A stretch of DNA of 64,000 nt from Clostridia bacterium (lineage in GTDB: Bacteria; Bacillota; Clostridia; Oscillospirales; CAG-382): the NCBI GenBank assembly GCA_017429165.1, contig JAFRPL010000001.1:60718-124717 (forward strand), in the 5' to 3' direction. Positions 1 through 8,357 of the stretch are shown piece by piece (positions within the stretch are counted from its first letter, which is position 1; the number at the start of each line of letters is the position of its first letter). A program made the translations under genes and the position numbers. Under the pieces are notes generated by a model, which saw only the letters and a list, made by a program, of their open reading frames with translations, had not been told where the DNA came from and searched no databases.

Positions 1-3
1 TTT

Positions 4-1050
4 CTATTCGATGAGCATTGCGTCGCCGAAACTGAAGAAGCGATACTCCTTTTCCACCGCCTCTTTGTACGCTTTCATGGTGTTTTCGTACCCGGCGAAC
101 GCCGAAACGAGCATGATGAGCGTGCTTTCGGGCAGGTGGAAATTGGTGATGAGCGCGTCGACGGCTTTGAATTTATAGCCGGGATAGATGAATATGCCGG
201 TCTCGCCGCAGTACGGCGAAAACGCGCCGTCTTCCGCCGCGCAGCTTTCGAGCAGGCGGCACGAAGTGGTCCCCACGGCGAAGATCCTGCCGCCGGAAGC
301 GCGCACGGAATTGAGTTCACGGGCGGATCCGGGCGTGAGCTCTATATGCTCGGTGTGCATTTTGTGCTCGAGTATGTTCTGTTCCTTGACGGGGCGGAAC
401 GTACCCAGCCCCACGTGCAGCAGCACGCGGATGATACGCACGCCGTTTTCTTTGAGCTTTTCAAGCAGCTCGGGCGTGAAATGCAGCCCCGCGGTGGGCG
501 CCGCCGCCGAACCTTCGTGCAGCGCGTAAACCGTCTGATAGCGCGTTTTGTCGCGCAGTTTTTCTTTTATGTAGGGCGGCAGCGGCATGGCGCCGATCGT
601 ATCGAGCAGCGCGAGAAAATTGCCCTGATATTCAAAGCGTATACGCCTCGAGCCGTCTTCGTCATTGACCGATTCGACGACACCGCGAAGCTCCGGCGAA
701 TATTCTATGACGTCGCCGGCCCGCGCCTTTTTGCCCGGCTTGACGAGGCAGTTCCACACGTCGCCTTCCGCGCGTTCCAGAAGCAGCGTTTCGATCGCGC
801 CCGAGCGGTTCGGGTTCCTGCCCGTTATGCGCGCCGGGATGACTTTGGTATCGTTGATCACGAGCGCGTCGCCCGGGCGGATATGCGATAAAACGTCGGT
901 GAACACGCCGTGCGTGATAACGCCCGTGGCGCGGTCGAGCACGAGCAGGCGCGAGGAATCGCGCTTTTCGGCGGGCGTCTGCGCTATGAGCCGCGGCGGA
1001 AGATCGTACCGGTATGAAGAAAGCCGAGTGAGATCCGGAAGGTTTGGCAT
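4..1050 (-). CDS. queA: S-adenosylmethionine:tRNA ribosyltransferase-isomerase
   Basis: Transfers and isomerises the ribosyl part of SAM onto 7-aminomethyl-7-deazaguanine in tRNA, giving epoxyqueuosine (queuosine pathway, cytoplasm). The 348-residue length is normal for the family. Visible family motifs are the N-terminal DLPPRLIAQTP, the GDALVINDTKVIPARI segment, the signature EGSAAAPTAGLHF near residue 180, HVGLGTFRPV near 213, and the C-terminal NFHLPESTLIMLVSAF. The gene is complete; its stop lies 4 bases from the window edge. It diverges from dapA and has a good sigma-A promoter (TTGAAA, 17 bp, TATAAT) at 1116-1144. No tgt gene is visible in the window, although tgt often follows queA and could lie just outside. 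Family assignment is firm. Confidence 0.97.
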   Translation of the reverse strand: MPNLPDLTRLSSYRYDLPPRLIAQTPAEKRDSSRLLVLDRATGVITHGVFTDVLSHIRPGDALVINDTKVIPARITGRNPNRSGAIETLLLERAEGDVWNCLVKPGKKARAGDVIEYSPELRGVVESVNDEDGSRRIRFEYQGNFLALLDTIGAMPLPPYIKEKLRDKTRYQTVYALHEGSAAAPTAGLHFTPELLEKLKENGVRIIRVLLHVGLGTFRPVKEQNILEHKMHTEHIELTPGSARELNSVRASGGRIFAVGTTSCRLLESCAAEDGAFSPYCGETGIFIYPGYKFKAVDALITNFHLPESTLIMLVSAFAGYENTMKAYKEAVEKEYRFFSFGDAMLIE

Positions 1051-1115
1051 ATATAAAAACTCCTGAATAAACTGTATTGCGGAACGGGGCGAGGTATAAT
1101 ACCCCTTATAACGGT

Positions 1116-1144
1116 ATTATAGTATATCCCGTTCCATATTTCAA
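1116..1144 (-). promoter_or_regulatory. sigma-A promoter of queA
   Basis: On the minus strand TTGAAA (1139-1144) and TATAAT (1116-1121) are separated by 17 bp, directly upstream of queA. The element lies inside a symmetrical stretch: GGAACGGG at 1081-1088 is mirrored by CCCGTTCC at 1128-1135, so an operator or transcript hairpin shared with the divergent dapA gene is possible. Confidence 0.65.
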
Positions 1145-1171
1145 GTAATTTTGCAAGAAAGGAAAAAATTT

Positions 1172-2083
1172 ATGACACACCCTCCTGTGTTCAAAGGCGT
1201 AGCCACGGCTTTGGCGACGCCTTTTTATAAGGACGGGATAGATTGGGTTTCGTTCGGCAGACTTATAGAGTTCCAGCTGGCGCGGGGCGTCGACGCGCTG
1301 GTGGTCTGCGGCACCACCGGCGAAAGCGCCACGCTGAGCGACGAGGAACAGGCGATGGCGGTGGATTTTTGCGTCAGGCAGACGCGCGGCAGGGTCCCCG
1401 TAATAGCCGGCGCCGGCAGCAACGACACCCGCCGTGCGTGCAGGCTCGCCGAACGCGCGGCGATATGCGGCGCCGACGCGATCTTAGCGGTGACTCCCTA
1501 TTACAACAAGGCCACCGCGAACGGACTTTTCGGGCATTACAGGGCTATATGCGAGATCGCCGGAAAGCCGGTGATAGTCTATAACGTGCCGTCGCGCACC
1601 GGGGTGAATATAACGCCCGAACAGTACGCGCACCTTTGCGAACTGCCCGGAGTCGCCGGAATAAAAGAGGCGGACGCGGACCTTGAAAAGACCGCGCGTA
1701 CCTTTGCGCTTTGCCGCGAAAAGACGTACGTCTACTGCGGGAACGACGCGTTGTTTTTGCCGTTTCTGGCGCTGGGCGGCGCGGGCGCGGTGTCGGTGAT
1801 ATCCAACGCCGCGCCCATGCGGATGAAAAAGCTGTATTCGGCGTTTGCCGCCGGCGATATCAAGACCGCGCTCCGCATTCAGGACGGGCTGACCGAGACC
1901 GAAAAGCTGCTGTTCTGCGAACCGAATCCGGTGCCGGTGAAGGCGCTGCTTTCGCACATGGGACTGTGCCGTCCGGACGTGCGCCTGCCGCTTACGGAAA
2001 TGGAAAAAGAAAAAGCCCGCAAGCTTTTCGCCGCCGCGGAAGAGATAATAAAAAGCGAAGACGCTGTAACGGAAAAAGAGTGA
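1172..2083 (+). CDS. dapA: 4-hydroxy-tetrahydrodipicolinate synthase
   Basis: Condenses pyruvate with aspartate semialdehyde, the first committed step of diaminopimelate and lysine synthesis; DAP is needed for peptidoglycan. The family motifs are present: CGTTGESATL (substrate-binding threonine pair), PYYNKAT and VIVYNVPSRTG (tyrosine and arginine of the active site), and GIKEADAD with the Schiff-base lysine near residue 160. The ATG at 1172 was chosen because AAGAAAGGA sits 8 bases upstream and the following residues match usual DapA N-termini; an upstream TTG at 1151 would add seven residues that overlap this ribosome binding site. It gives 303 residues, a standard length. The gene stands alone and is followed by a hairpin. 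No lysine riboswitch fits in the 120-bp upstream gap. Confidence 0.96.
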   Translation: MTHPPVFKGVATALATPFYKDGIDWVSFGRLIEFQLARGVDALVVCGTTGESATLSDEEQAMAVDFCVRQTRGRVPVIAGAGSNDTRRACRLAERAAICGADAILAVTPYYNKATANGLFGHYRAICEIAGKPVIVYNVPSRTGVNITPEQYAHLCELPGVAGIKEADADLEKTARTFALCREKTYVYCGNDALFLPFLALGGAGAVSVISNAAPMRMKKLYSAFAAGDIKTALRIQDGLTETEKLLFCEPNPVPVKALLSHMGLCRPDVRLPLTEMEKEKARKLFAAAEEIIKSEDAVTEKE

Positions 2084-2097
2084 TTTGCCGCTCTCCG

Positions 2098-2138
2098 CCC
2101 CCTCTTCTCTTCCGTCCGGAGGAGGAGAGGGGGTATTT
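2098..2138 (+). terminator. dapA terminator hairpin
   Basis: A 12-bp stem (2098-2109 with 2122-2133, one G-U pair) made of a C/T-rich arm and a G/A-rich arm lies 15 bases after the dapA stop and is followed by TATTTTG. It resembles an intrinsic terminator with a short T tract. Confidence 0.5.
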
Positions 2139-2160
2139 TGGGGAGAGCCGCAAAAACAAA

Positions 2161-2195
2161 CAAGGCTATACCAATCGTTCATTGGCATAACCTTG
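2161..2195 (-). terminator. acpP terminator hairpin
   Basis: Inverted repeat of 15-base arms (2161-2175 and 2181-2195), with two G-U compatible positions and a CGTTC loop. On the minus strand the stem is followed by TTTGTTTTTG, the expected T tract for transcripts arriving from acpP. Confidence 0.6.
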
Positions 2196-2250
2196 TAAAA
2201 ATCATCTCATTCGGGTGCGGTAATTCGCCGCTTCAATGCGCTCTGCGGTA

Positions 2251-2478
2251 TTATTCGTGTTCTTCGATAAAGTCAACAACATCCCGAACGGTTTTGAGCT
2301 CAGCCGCCTCTTCGTCGGAAACGGTGATGTCGAGCGCGCTTTCGATTTCCATAAGCATTTCGACAAGGTCTATGGAATCGGCGCCGAGGTCGTTGACGAG
2401 GTTGGAATCGTCTTCTATGGAATCCACGTCTATGCGCAGTTTTTTCGCGATGAGTTCAATGATCTCTTCTTTGGTCAT
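2251..2478 (-). CDS. acpP: Acyl carrier protein
   Basis: Carries fatty-acyl intermediates on a phosphopantetheine arm during fatty-acid synthesis. The 75-residue acidic protein has the ACP signature LGADSIDLVEML; the attachment serine is residue 35. The more common motif is DSL, and here it reads DSI, which is a known variant. It is transcribed alone: promoter at 2518-2546, ribosome binding site CCGGAGGA before the ATG, terminator at 2161-2195. No fab genes are adjacent, so the fatty-acid operon must lie elsewhere. A phosphopantetheinyl transferase that could activate carrier proteins is encoded at 54696-55232. Confidence 0.95.
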   Translation of the reverse strand: MTKEEIIELIAKKLRIDVDSIEDDSNLVNDLGADSIDLVEMLMEIESALDITVSDEEAAELKTVRDVVDFIEEHE

Positions 2479-2517
2479 GTCTTCCTCCGGATTGAGTGTT
2501 TGTGTACTTGCGCGTAT

Positions 2518-2546
2518 ATAATAATACCGTTCGCGCGAATTTGCAA
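2518..2546 (-). promoter_or_regulatory. sigma-A promoter of acpP
   Basis: Minus-strand TTGCAA (2541-2546), 17-bp spacer, TATTAT (2518-2523), about 40 bp upstream of the acpP start. It faces away from the ruvC promoter. Confidence 0.65.
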
Positions 2547-2606
2547 TAGCTTTTTAAAATTTTTTGCAGTTTTCGCTTTTTTAACAAATTTTATTCAATC
2601 ATTTTA

Positions 2607-2635
2607 TTGACTGCCGGGCGGATATGTGATATTAT
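2607..2635 (+). promoter_or_regulatory. sigma-A promoter of the ruvC operon
   Basis: TTGACT (2607-2612), 17-bp spacer, TATTAT (2630-2635), 43 bp before the ruvC start codon. It is the first and strongest promoter-like sequence ahead of the 25-kb block of + strand genes. Confidence 0.75.
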
Positions 2636-2677
2636 AAAGTGTTAAAATATACAGATTATCGCTTTTTGGAGGTATAT

Positions 2678-3175
2678 ATGCTTATATTGGGCGTAGACCC
2701 CGGTCTGGCAACGGTGGGAGTGGGCGTGGTCGAAGCGAACGGCGGCAGGTTCCGCGCGCTGGAATACGGCTCCATAATCACCAAGCCGCGCCAGCTTCTG
2801 GAAAACCGCCTGGCGCAGATATACGATCAGCTGACGGATATCATAGTGCGGCACAGACCCGACGTCATGGCGGTGGAGGAGCTGTTCTTCAACACCAACC
2901 AGAAGACCGAGGTCGCGGTGGCTCAGGCGCGCGGCGTGATACTGCTCGCGGCGCAGAAGCAGGGGCTGGACATTTACGAATACACCCCGCTGCAGATAAA
3001 GCAATCGGTGGTGGGCTACGGCAGAGCGGAAAAAAAGCAGATCATATATATGACGCGCCTCATACTCAAGCTCGATTCCGACCCCAGACCCGACGACACC
3101 GCGGACGCGCTTGCGGCGGCGATATGCCACGGCAACCGGGCGATGCATCCGGTCCCGGGGATCTTTGAAAAATAA
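2678..3175 (+). CDS. ruvC: Crossover junction endodeoxyribonuclease RuvC
   Basis: Resolves Holliday junctions by paired nicking, working with the RuvAB branch-migration motor. The RNase-H-like fold begins LILGVDPG with the first catalytic aspartate at residue 7; AVEELFFN supplies the glutamate, and RPDDTADALAAA near the C-terminus supplies the last acidic pair. The ATG at 2678 is preceded by TTGGAGG; an upstream ATG-less extension from 2639 overlaps the promoter and is rejected. It is 165 residues, normal for RuvC. First gene of ruvC-ruvA-ruvB, 15 bases before ruvA. Nine of its 14 isoleucine codons are ATA. Confidence 0.97.
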   Translation: MLILGVDPGLATVGVGVVEANGGRFRALEYGSIITKPRQLLENRLAQIYDQLTDIIVRHRPDVMAVEELFFNTNQKTEVAVAQARGVILLAAQKQGLDIYEYTPLQIKQSVVGYGRAEKKQIIYMTRLILKLDSDPRPDDTADALAAAICHGNRAMHPVPGIFEK

Positions 3176-3190
3176 AAGGAGCAGATCGTT

Positions 3191-3775
3191 ATGTTTTACT
3201 ACATAAAAGGCGCGCTTACGGCGCTGAACCCCGATTTTGCGGTCATAGACGCGAACGGCGTGGGATATATGCTTTACGTCTCGCTCGCCACGCACGAAAA
3301 GCTCGCGCCGCTGTACGGCAAACAAGCGCAGCTCTACACGTATCTGAACGTGCGCGAAGACGCCATGGAGCTCTTTGGCTTTTACACCGAGGAGGAGCGC
3401 GAATGCTTTATAAAGCTGCTTTCGGTGTCCGGCGTGGGCCCCAAAGCCGCCATGGCGATACTTTCTCTTTACACCCCGCAGTCGCTCGCCGGACTTGTGG
3501 CGAACGGCGACGCAAAAGCGATATCGCGCGCGAACGGCGTGGGCCTGAAGACCGCGCAGAAAGTGATAATAGAACTGAAAGGCAAGCTGGATCTTACGGA
3601 AGGCGCCGCCGCGGCGGGTCCCGTGCCTTCGGCGCTTGCGGACGCCGCCGACACGCTGGCGGTCATGGGGTATTCAAAAGCCGAATCCGCCGAGGCGCTG
3701 CGCGGGATAAACGCCGATCAGCCGCTTGAAAACATTATAAAAGACGCGCTCAGAAAGCTCAACCGCCTGGGTTGA
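3191..3775 (+). CDS. ruvA: Holliday junction branch migration protein RuvA
   Basis: Tetrameric junction-binding protein that loads the RuvB motor. The 194-residue protein shows the three RuvA domains: an N-terminal OB fold starting MFYYIKGALTALNPDFAVIDANGVGY, a middle double helix-hairpin-helix region (LLSVSGVGPKAAMAIL and ANGVGLKTAQKVIIELKGK), and a C-terminal RuvB-binding domain after a short linker. It follows ruvC with AAGGAG ahead of the ATG and is followed by ruvB after 21 bases, so the three are cotranscribed. Confidence 0.97.
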   Translation: MFYYIKGALTALNPDFAVIDANGVGYMLYVSLATHEKLAPLYGKQAQLYTYLNVREDAMELFGFYTEEERECFIKLLSVSGVGPKAAMAILSLYTPQSLAGLVANGDAKAISRANGVGLKTAQKVIIELKGKLDLTEGAAAAGPVPSALADAADTLAVMGYSKAESAEALRGINADQPLENIIKDALRKLNRLG

Positions 3776-3796
3776 CTTTGAGCAGACGGAGGGAAC

Positions 3797-4894
3797 ATGC
3801 CCATCAATCAGAACGCTCCATACGACGGAGCAGACAACGGCTACGATTTTGAATCGCGCATCACCGGCGGCGAATTCACCGAAGAAGACGCCGAAAACGA
3901 AATATCGCTCCGCCCGCGCACGCTGGACGAATATGTGGGGCAGGAAAAAGTAAAGGCGAACCTGCGCGTTTTTCTGGAAGCGTGCCGCCAGCGCGGCGAC
4001 AGTCTTGACCACGTTTTGCTTCACGGGCCCCCCGGCCTGGGCAAGACCACGCTTTCGTGCATCATCGCTTCCGAGCTGGGAGTGAACCTTAAAATAACGT
4101 CCGGCCCCGCCATAGAAAAGATCGGCGATCTCGCCGCGCTGCTCACGGGGCTCGAGACGAACGATATACTCTTTATAGACGAGATCCACAGGCTTCCGCG
4201 GCCGGTGGAAGAAGTGCTCTACCCCGCGATGGAAGACTTTGCCATAGACATTATGGTGGGCAAGGGACCCGGGGCGAAGTCGGTGCGCATACCGCTCAAA
4301 AAGTTCACGCTCATAGGCGCCACCACGCGCGCCGGGCGGCTTTCGGCGCCGCTCAGAGACAGGTTCGGGATGAGCTTTCGGCTCGACCTTTACGAGCCCG
4401 AGGAGCTTGCGCGCATAGTCACGCGCTCGGCGGGGATACTGGAGACCGGCATCACCCCGGAAGGCGCCTACGAGATAGCGCGCCGTTCGCGCGGGACTCC
4501 GCGTATAGCCAACCGTTTCCTCAAACGCGTGCGCGACTTTGCCACCGTGATGGGCGACGGCACCATCACGCGCGATATTTCCGACACCGCGCTGCGTTCG
4601 CTGGACGTGGACGAGCTGGGGCTCGACGCCGTGGACCGCAGGATGCTTACCGCCATAATCAAACACTTCGACGGCGGCCCCGTGGGGCTGGAGACGCTTT
4701 CCGCCGTGATAGGCGAGGAAAGCGTGACTCTGGAAGACGTTTACGAACCGTACCTGCTCAGGCTGGGGTTTTTGAACCGCACTCCGCGCGGACGCATGGC
4801 GACGGCTTCGGCTTACCGGCATCTGGGATTGGAAGCGCCGAAAAAAGAGACGCGCGGAAGCGCGGATCAGCTTTCGTTCGGCGACCCCGACTAA
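3797..4894 (+). CDS. ruvB: Holliday junction branch migration DNA helicase RuvB
   Basis: Hexameric AAA+ motor that drives branch migration with RuvA. Motifs in order: GQEKVKANL at the start of the AAA+ core, Walker [10 protein letters not shown], Walker B LFIDEIHR, the sensor and arginine-finger stretch [18 protein letters not shown], and the C-terminal winged helix ending [16 protein letters not shown]. It is 365 residues; about 30 residues of acidic, poorly conserved leader precede the core. The GGAGGGA ribosome binding site lies just after the ruvA stop. Confidence 0.97.
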   Translation: MPINQNAPYDGADNGYDFESRITGGEFTEEDAENEISLRPRTLDEYVGQEKVKANLRVFLEACRQRGDSLDHVLLHGPPGLGKTTLSCIIASELGVNLKITSGPAIEKIGDLAALLTGLETNDILFIDEIHRLPRPVEEVLYPAMEDFAIDIMVGKGPGAKSVRIPLKKFTLIGATTRAGRLSAPLRDRFGMSFRLDLYEPEELARIVTRSAGILETGITPEGAYEIARRSRGTPRIANRFLKRVRDFATVMGDGTITRDISDTALRSLDVDELGLDAVDRRMLTAIIKHFDGGPVGLETLSAVIGEESVTLEDVYEPYLLRLGFLNRTPRGRMATASAYRHLGLEAPKKETRGSADQLSFGDPD

Positions 4895-4917
4895 AATCGA
4901 ACGGATAAGGATAAAAA

Positions 4918-5775
4918 ATGTTCAAAGCAGATAACTGGACCGATTACGAACTGCTCGACGCTTCGGACGGCGAACGCCTGGAGCGCTGGGGCGAATACAT
5001 ACTGATCCGCCCCGATCCGCAGGTGATATGGAAAGGCGAAAAGAAACACCCGCTGTGGAAAAAGCCCGACGCGGTGTATCGCCGTTCCTCGTCCGGCGGC
5101 GGCGAATGGATAAAGAAAGACGTGCCGGAGGAATGGACCGTTTCGTACGGGCGCCTTAAATTCCTGCTTTCGCCCATGGGGTTCAAGCACACGGGGCTTT
5201 TTCCGGAGCAGGCCGCCAACTGGGAATATATGCGCGGCGTCATAGCCGGCAGGCGGCTTAAGGTGCTCAACCTGTTCGCCTACACCGGCGGAGCCACCGC
5301 TGCGGCGGCGGACGCGGGCGCGTTCGTGTGCCACGTGGACGCTTCCAAAGGGATGGTCGCGCGCGCAAAGCAGAACGCCGCGCTCTCTTCGCTGCCCGGC
5401 GATTCGGTGCGGTTCATCGTGGACGACTGCCTCAAATTCGTGGAACGCGAAAAGCGGCGCGGTTCATACTACGACGCCGTAATACTCGACCCGCCCTCGT
5501 TCGGCCGCGGTCCGCGCGGCGAAAAATGGGTGCTGGAAGAGCGGCTCGACGAGCTCGTCAACTCGATAAGCGGCGTGCTTTGCGAAAAGCCGTCGTTCGT
5601 TATACTCAATTCCTACACGGCCGGGCTTTCGCCTTCGGTGTGCGGCTACATACTGGGCAAAACGCTCGTCCCCCGTTTCGGCGGAGCGGTCTGCGCCGAC
5701 GAGATAGGGCTCAAAGTAAAACAAAGCGGATTATATCTTCCCTGCGGCAGCGCGGCGCGCTGGCAGGCAGAATAA
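4918..5775 (+). CDS. Class I SAM-dependent methyltransferase, rRNA-methylase-like
   Basis: A 285-residue Rossmann methyltransferase of the COG1092/RlmI-like type. The SAM-binding motif is LNLFAYTGGATAAAADAGA near residues 117-135, followed by the acidic VDASKGMVARAKQNA and the catalytic-loop motif DPPSFGRG near 193. Such proteins methylate 23S rRNA bases in characterised relatives, but the exact target cannot be told from the sequence. The N-terminal PUA domain of RlmI is not evident: the first 110 residues form a different, tryptophan-rich segment. It is 23 bases after ruvB and 30 before the ECF ATPase gene. Confidence 0.8.
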   Translation: MFKADNWTDYELLDASDGERLERWGEYILIRPDPQVIWKGEKKHPLWKKPDAVYRRSSSGGGEWIKKDVPEEWTVSYGRLKFLLSPMGFKHTGLFPEQAANWEYMRGVIAGRRLKVLNLFAYTGGATAAAADAGAFVCHVDASKGMVARAKQNAALSSLPGDSVRFIVDDCLKFVEREKRRGSYYDAVILDPPSFGRGPRGEKWVLEERLDELVNSISGVLCEKPSFVILNSYTAGLSPSVCGYILGKTLVPRFGGAVCADEIGLKVKQSGLYLPCGSAARWQAE

Positions 5776-5805
5776 ACTATACTGCAAAACACAAGGAAAA
5801 ACACA

Positions 5806-7548
5806 ATGGCATTTTTAGAAGCGCACGATCTTTGCTTCAGATACAGAGAAGATCTGCCCACCGTCATAAACAGCGTATCGCTTTCAATAGAAAAAGGCTC
5901 TTTCACCGCGATCATCGGCCACAACGGCAGCGGAAAATCCACGCTCGCCAAGCTTTTGTGCGGAATGCTCGCGCCCGCCTCCGGCTTTGTGGAAGTGGCG
6001 GGCATGCGCACCGACGACGAGGAACGCGAATACGACATACGCAAAAAATGCGGGATGGTCTTTCAGAACCCCGATAACCAGATAGTGGCTTCGGTGGTGG
6101 AGGAAGACGTTGCCTTTGCGCCCGAAAATCTGGGCGTGCCTTCGGCGGAGATACGCGCCCGCGTGGACGAGGTGCTCGCCGCCGTGGGGATGACCGAATA
6201 CGCAAAGCATTCCACCTACAAGCTTTCGGGCGGGCAGAAACAGCGCGTGGCGATAGCCGGCATACTCGCCATGGAGCCCGAATGCATAATATTTGACGAA
6301 TCGACTTCCATGCTCGACCCTTCCGGCCAGCGCGACATAGTCGAAACGATGAAAAAGCTCAACCGCGAAAAAGGCATGACCGTCATATCCATCACCCATC
6401 ATATGAACGAGGCGGTGGAAGCCGACCGCGTGCTGGTGATGAACGAAGGGCGCATAACCGCCGACGGCACTCCTTTGCAGGTGTTTTCGCAGGTGGAGCG
6501 CGTGCTCGAGTCGCACCTCGCGGTGCCGCAGGTGACCGAGCTGATGTATAAGCTGGGCAAAGCCGGCAAAGATACGCCGACCGACGTCCTGCACGCGATG
6601 GAAGCGGCGGATAAGCTGGAAAAGCTCATACGATCCCCCGTTCCGTATGCGGAAAGCGACGTTGAAAACGGCGCCGCGAAGCCGGACGCCGCGCTCAAAC
6701 TGGAAAACGTCACCGTGCGCTACGGCGCCGGGACCCCGTTTGAAAAAGTGGCGCTGAAAGATATAAACGTGGAATTCCCCAAGGGGAAGATCACCGGCAT
6801 AATCGGCCACACCGGCAGCGGAAAATCCACGCTCGCCATGCTGCGGAACGGGCTGCTCAAGCCCGAAAGCGGAACGGTTTATCTGGAAGGCGAAGACATA
6901 AACCAGAGCAAGCAGTTCACCAACGCCGCGAGATTCAAAGTGGGTCTGGTGTTCCAGTACCCCGAATACCAGCTGTTCGAAGACACCGTAAAGCGCGACA
7001 TTGCGTTCGGCCCGCGCAACATGGGGTTGGGGGACGAGGAGACGGAAGAACGCGTGTCGCTCGCCGCGAGGTTCTGCGGCATAGACGGCGATACGCTCGG
7101 AATGTCGCCGTTCGAGATATCCGGCGGTCAGAAACGCCGCGCCGCCATAGCCGGCGTCATAGCCATGCGTCCGCAGGTGCTGGTGCTCGACGAGCCGGCG
7201 GCGGGGCTGGATCCGCAGGGCAAGGAAGAGATCTTCCGCGGCCTGTGCGGCTACCGCGACGGCGAGGGCGCGACGATGCTGCTGATAAGCCACAGCATGG
7301 AAGACGTGGCGCGGTATTCCGATAACATAGTCGTGCTCAAAGAGGGCGAGATCTTTATGCAGGGTACCCCGCAGGAGATATTCGCCAACGCCGAAAAACT
7401 GTTTTCCGCGTCGCTCGACGTCCCGCAGATAACGCGTCTGTTTCTGGAGCTGAAAAAACGTGCAAAGAGCGAAAGGTGCGATATCTACACCGTGGACTAC
7501 GCGGTGAAGACGCTGCTGCCGTACGTGGGACCGGAGGTGGGAGAATGA
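5806..7548 (+). CDS. ECF transporter ATPase, EcfA1-EcfA2 fusion
   Basis: Energises vitamin/metal uptake in the energy-coupling factor module. Two complete ABC ATPase domains lie in one 580-residue chain. Domain 1 (about 1-240) has Walker A GHNGSGKST, signature LSGGQKQRVAIAG and Walker B IIFDESTSMLDP. Domain 2 (about 293-580) has GHTGSGKST, ISGGQKRRAAIAG and VLVLDEPAAGLDP. Firmicutes usually encode these as separate adjacent genes (ecfA1, ecfA2) followed by ecfT and truA; here the order is kept but the ATPases are joined by a linker of roughly 50 residues, with no stop or frameshift. The stop overlaps the ecfT start (ATGA). No substrate-binding S component is encoded nearby, as expected for a shared group II module. 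Confidence 0.92.
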   Translation: MAFLEAHDLCFRYREDLPTVINSVSLSIEKGSFTAIIGHNGSGKSTLAKLLCGMLAPASGFVEVAGMRTDDEEREYDIRKKCGMVFQNPDNQIVASVVEEDVAFAPENLGVPSAEIRARVDEVLAAVGMTEYAKHSTYKLSGGQKQRVAIAGILAMEPECIIFDESTSMLDPSGQRDIVETMKKLNREKGMTVISITHHMNEAVEADRVLVMNEGRITADGTPLQVFSQVERVLESHLAVPQVTELMYKLGKAGKDTPTDVLHAMEAADKLEKLIRSPVPYAESDVENGAAKPDAALKLENVTVRYGAGTPFEKVALKDINVEFPKGKITGIIGHTGSGKSTLAMLRNGLLKPESGTVYLEGEDINQSKQFTNAARFKVGLVFQYPEYQLFEDTVKRDIAFGPRNMGLGDEETEERVSLAARFCGIDGDTLGMSPFEISGGQKRRAAIAGVIAMRPQVLVLDEPAAGLDPQGKEEIFRGLCGYRDGEGATMLLISHSMEDVARYSDNIVVLKEGEIFMQGTPQEIFANAEKLFSASLDVPQITRLFLELKKRAKSERCDIYTVDYAVKTLLPYVGPEVGE

Positions 7549-8357
7549 TAAAAGACATCACCGCCGGGCAGTTCTTCCCGGGCAATTCCCTGCTCCACAG
7601 GACCGACGCGCGTTTTAAGATAATAATACTCATAGTTTTTCTCGTCACGGTGCTGGCGTCTTCTTCCACGGCTTCATTCGCCGCGGTGCTCGCGCTGACC
7701 GCGATACTCGTGGCGCTTTCGCGCATCAACGTAAAGATTATCCTCCGTTCGGTAAAGCCGCTGGCGTTCATACTTGCGTTCACCGCAATAATCAACCTCT
7801 TTTTCGTAAAAGGCGAAACGCTGCTTTGGGAATGGAAATTCATACACATATACAAAGAAGGCATAATCAATTCCGTTATGCTCATGCTGCGGCTGATCTG
7901 CCTGGTGATGGGGACTTCGGTCATACTGACCTACACCACTTCGCCGCTCGATATGACCGACGGTCTGGAGCGCGTGCTTTCGCCGCTGCGCTTCATCGGA
8001 GTTCCGGTGCACGATTTTTCGATGATACTGACCATCGCGCTGCGCTTTATCCCCACGCTGGTGGAAGAGACCGAAAAGATAATTTCGGCGCAGAAATCGC
8101 GCGGGGTGTCGTTCGACACGGGCGGACTCATCAAGCGGGTAAAGGCGCTGATCCCCATACTCGTGCCGCTGTTCTATTCGGCGGTGCGGCGCGCGCTGGA
8201 GCTCGCCGAGGCGATGGAATGCCGCCTTTACACCGGCGGCAAAGGCAGGACGCGTATGAAAGTCCTGCACTGCACCGCGTGGGATTTCATCTTTCTTTTC
8301 CTTATGCTGGGAGTATGCGTGGGAGTATTCTTTTTGAACGGATATGAGATAATATAA
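7545..8357 (+). CDS. ecfT: ECF transporter transmembrane protein EcfT
   Basis: Membrane coupling subunit linking the ECF ATPases to interchangeable S components. The 270-residue protein has about five to six hydrophobic segments and the EcfT coupling-helix signatures, seen here as EKIISAQKSRGVSF and the later ALELAEAMECRLY, which match the usual A-R-G type motifs. Start at 7545 was preferred to an in-frame upstream ATG at 7476 because it overlaps the preceding stop as ATGA with GGAGGTGGGAG just upstream, and begins with the family-typical MIKDITAGQFFPGNSLLHR. It overlaps truA by one base (TAATG). Confidence 0.94.
   Translation: MIKDITAGQFFPGNSLLHRTDARFKIIILIVFLVTVLASSSTASFAAVLALTAILVALSRINVKIILRSVKPLAFILAFTAIINLFFVKGETLLWEWKFIHIYKEGIINSVMLMLRLICLVMGTSVILTYTTSPLDMTDGLERVLSPLRFIGVPVHDFSMILTIALRFIPTLVEETEKIISAQKSRGVSFDTGGLIKRVKALIPILVPLFYSAVRRALELAEAMECRLYTGGKGRTRMKVLHCTAWDFIFLFLMLGVCVGVFFLNGYEII

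Noticed and set aside
1051..1171. Lysine riboswitch or T-box upstream of dapA
   Set aside because: The gap is only about 120 bp and also holds the queA promoter; no conserved riboswitch core is visible.
5806..7548. Frameshift explaining the double ECF ATPase
   Set aside because: The frame is continuous through the linker with a normal codon pattern, so fusion is the simpler reading.
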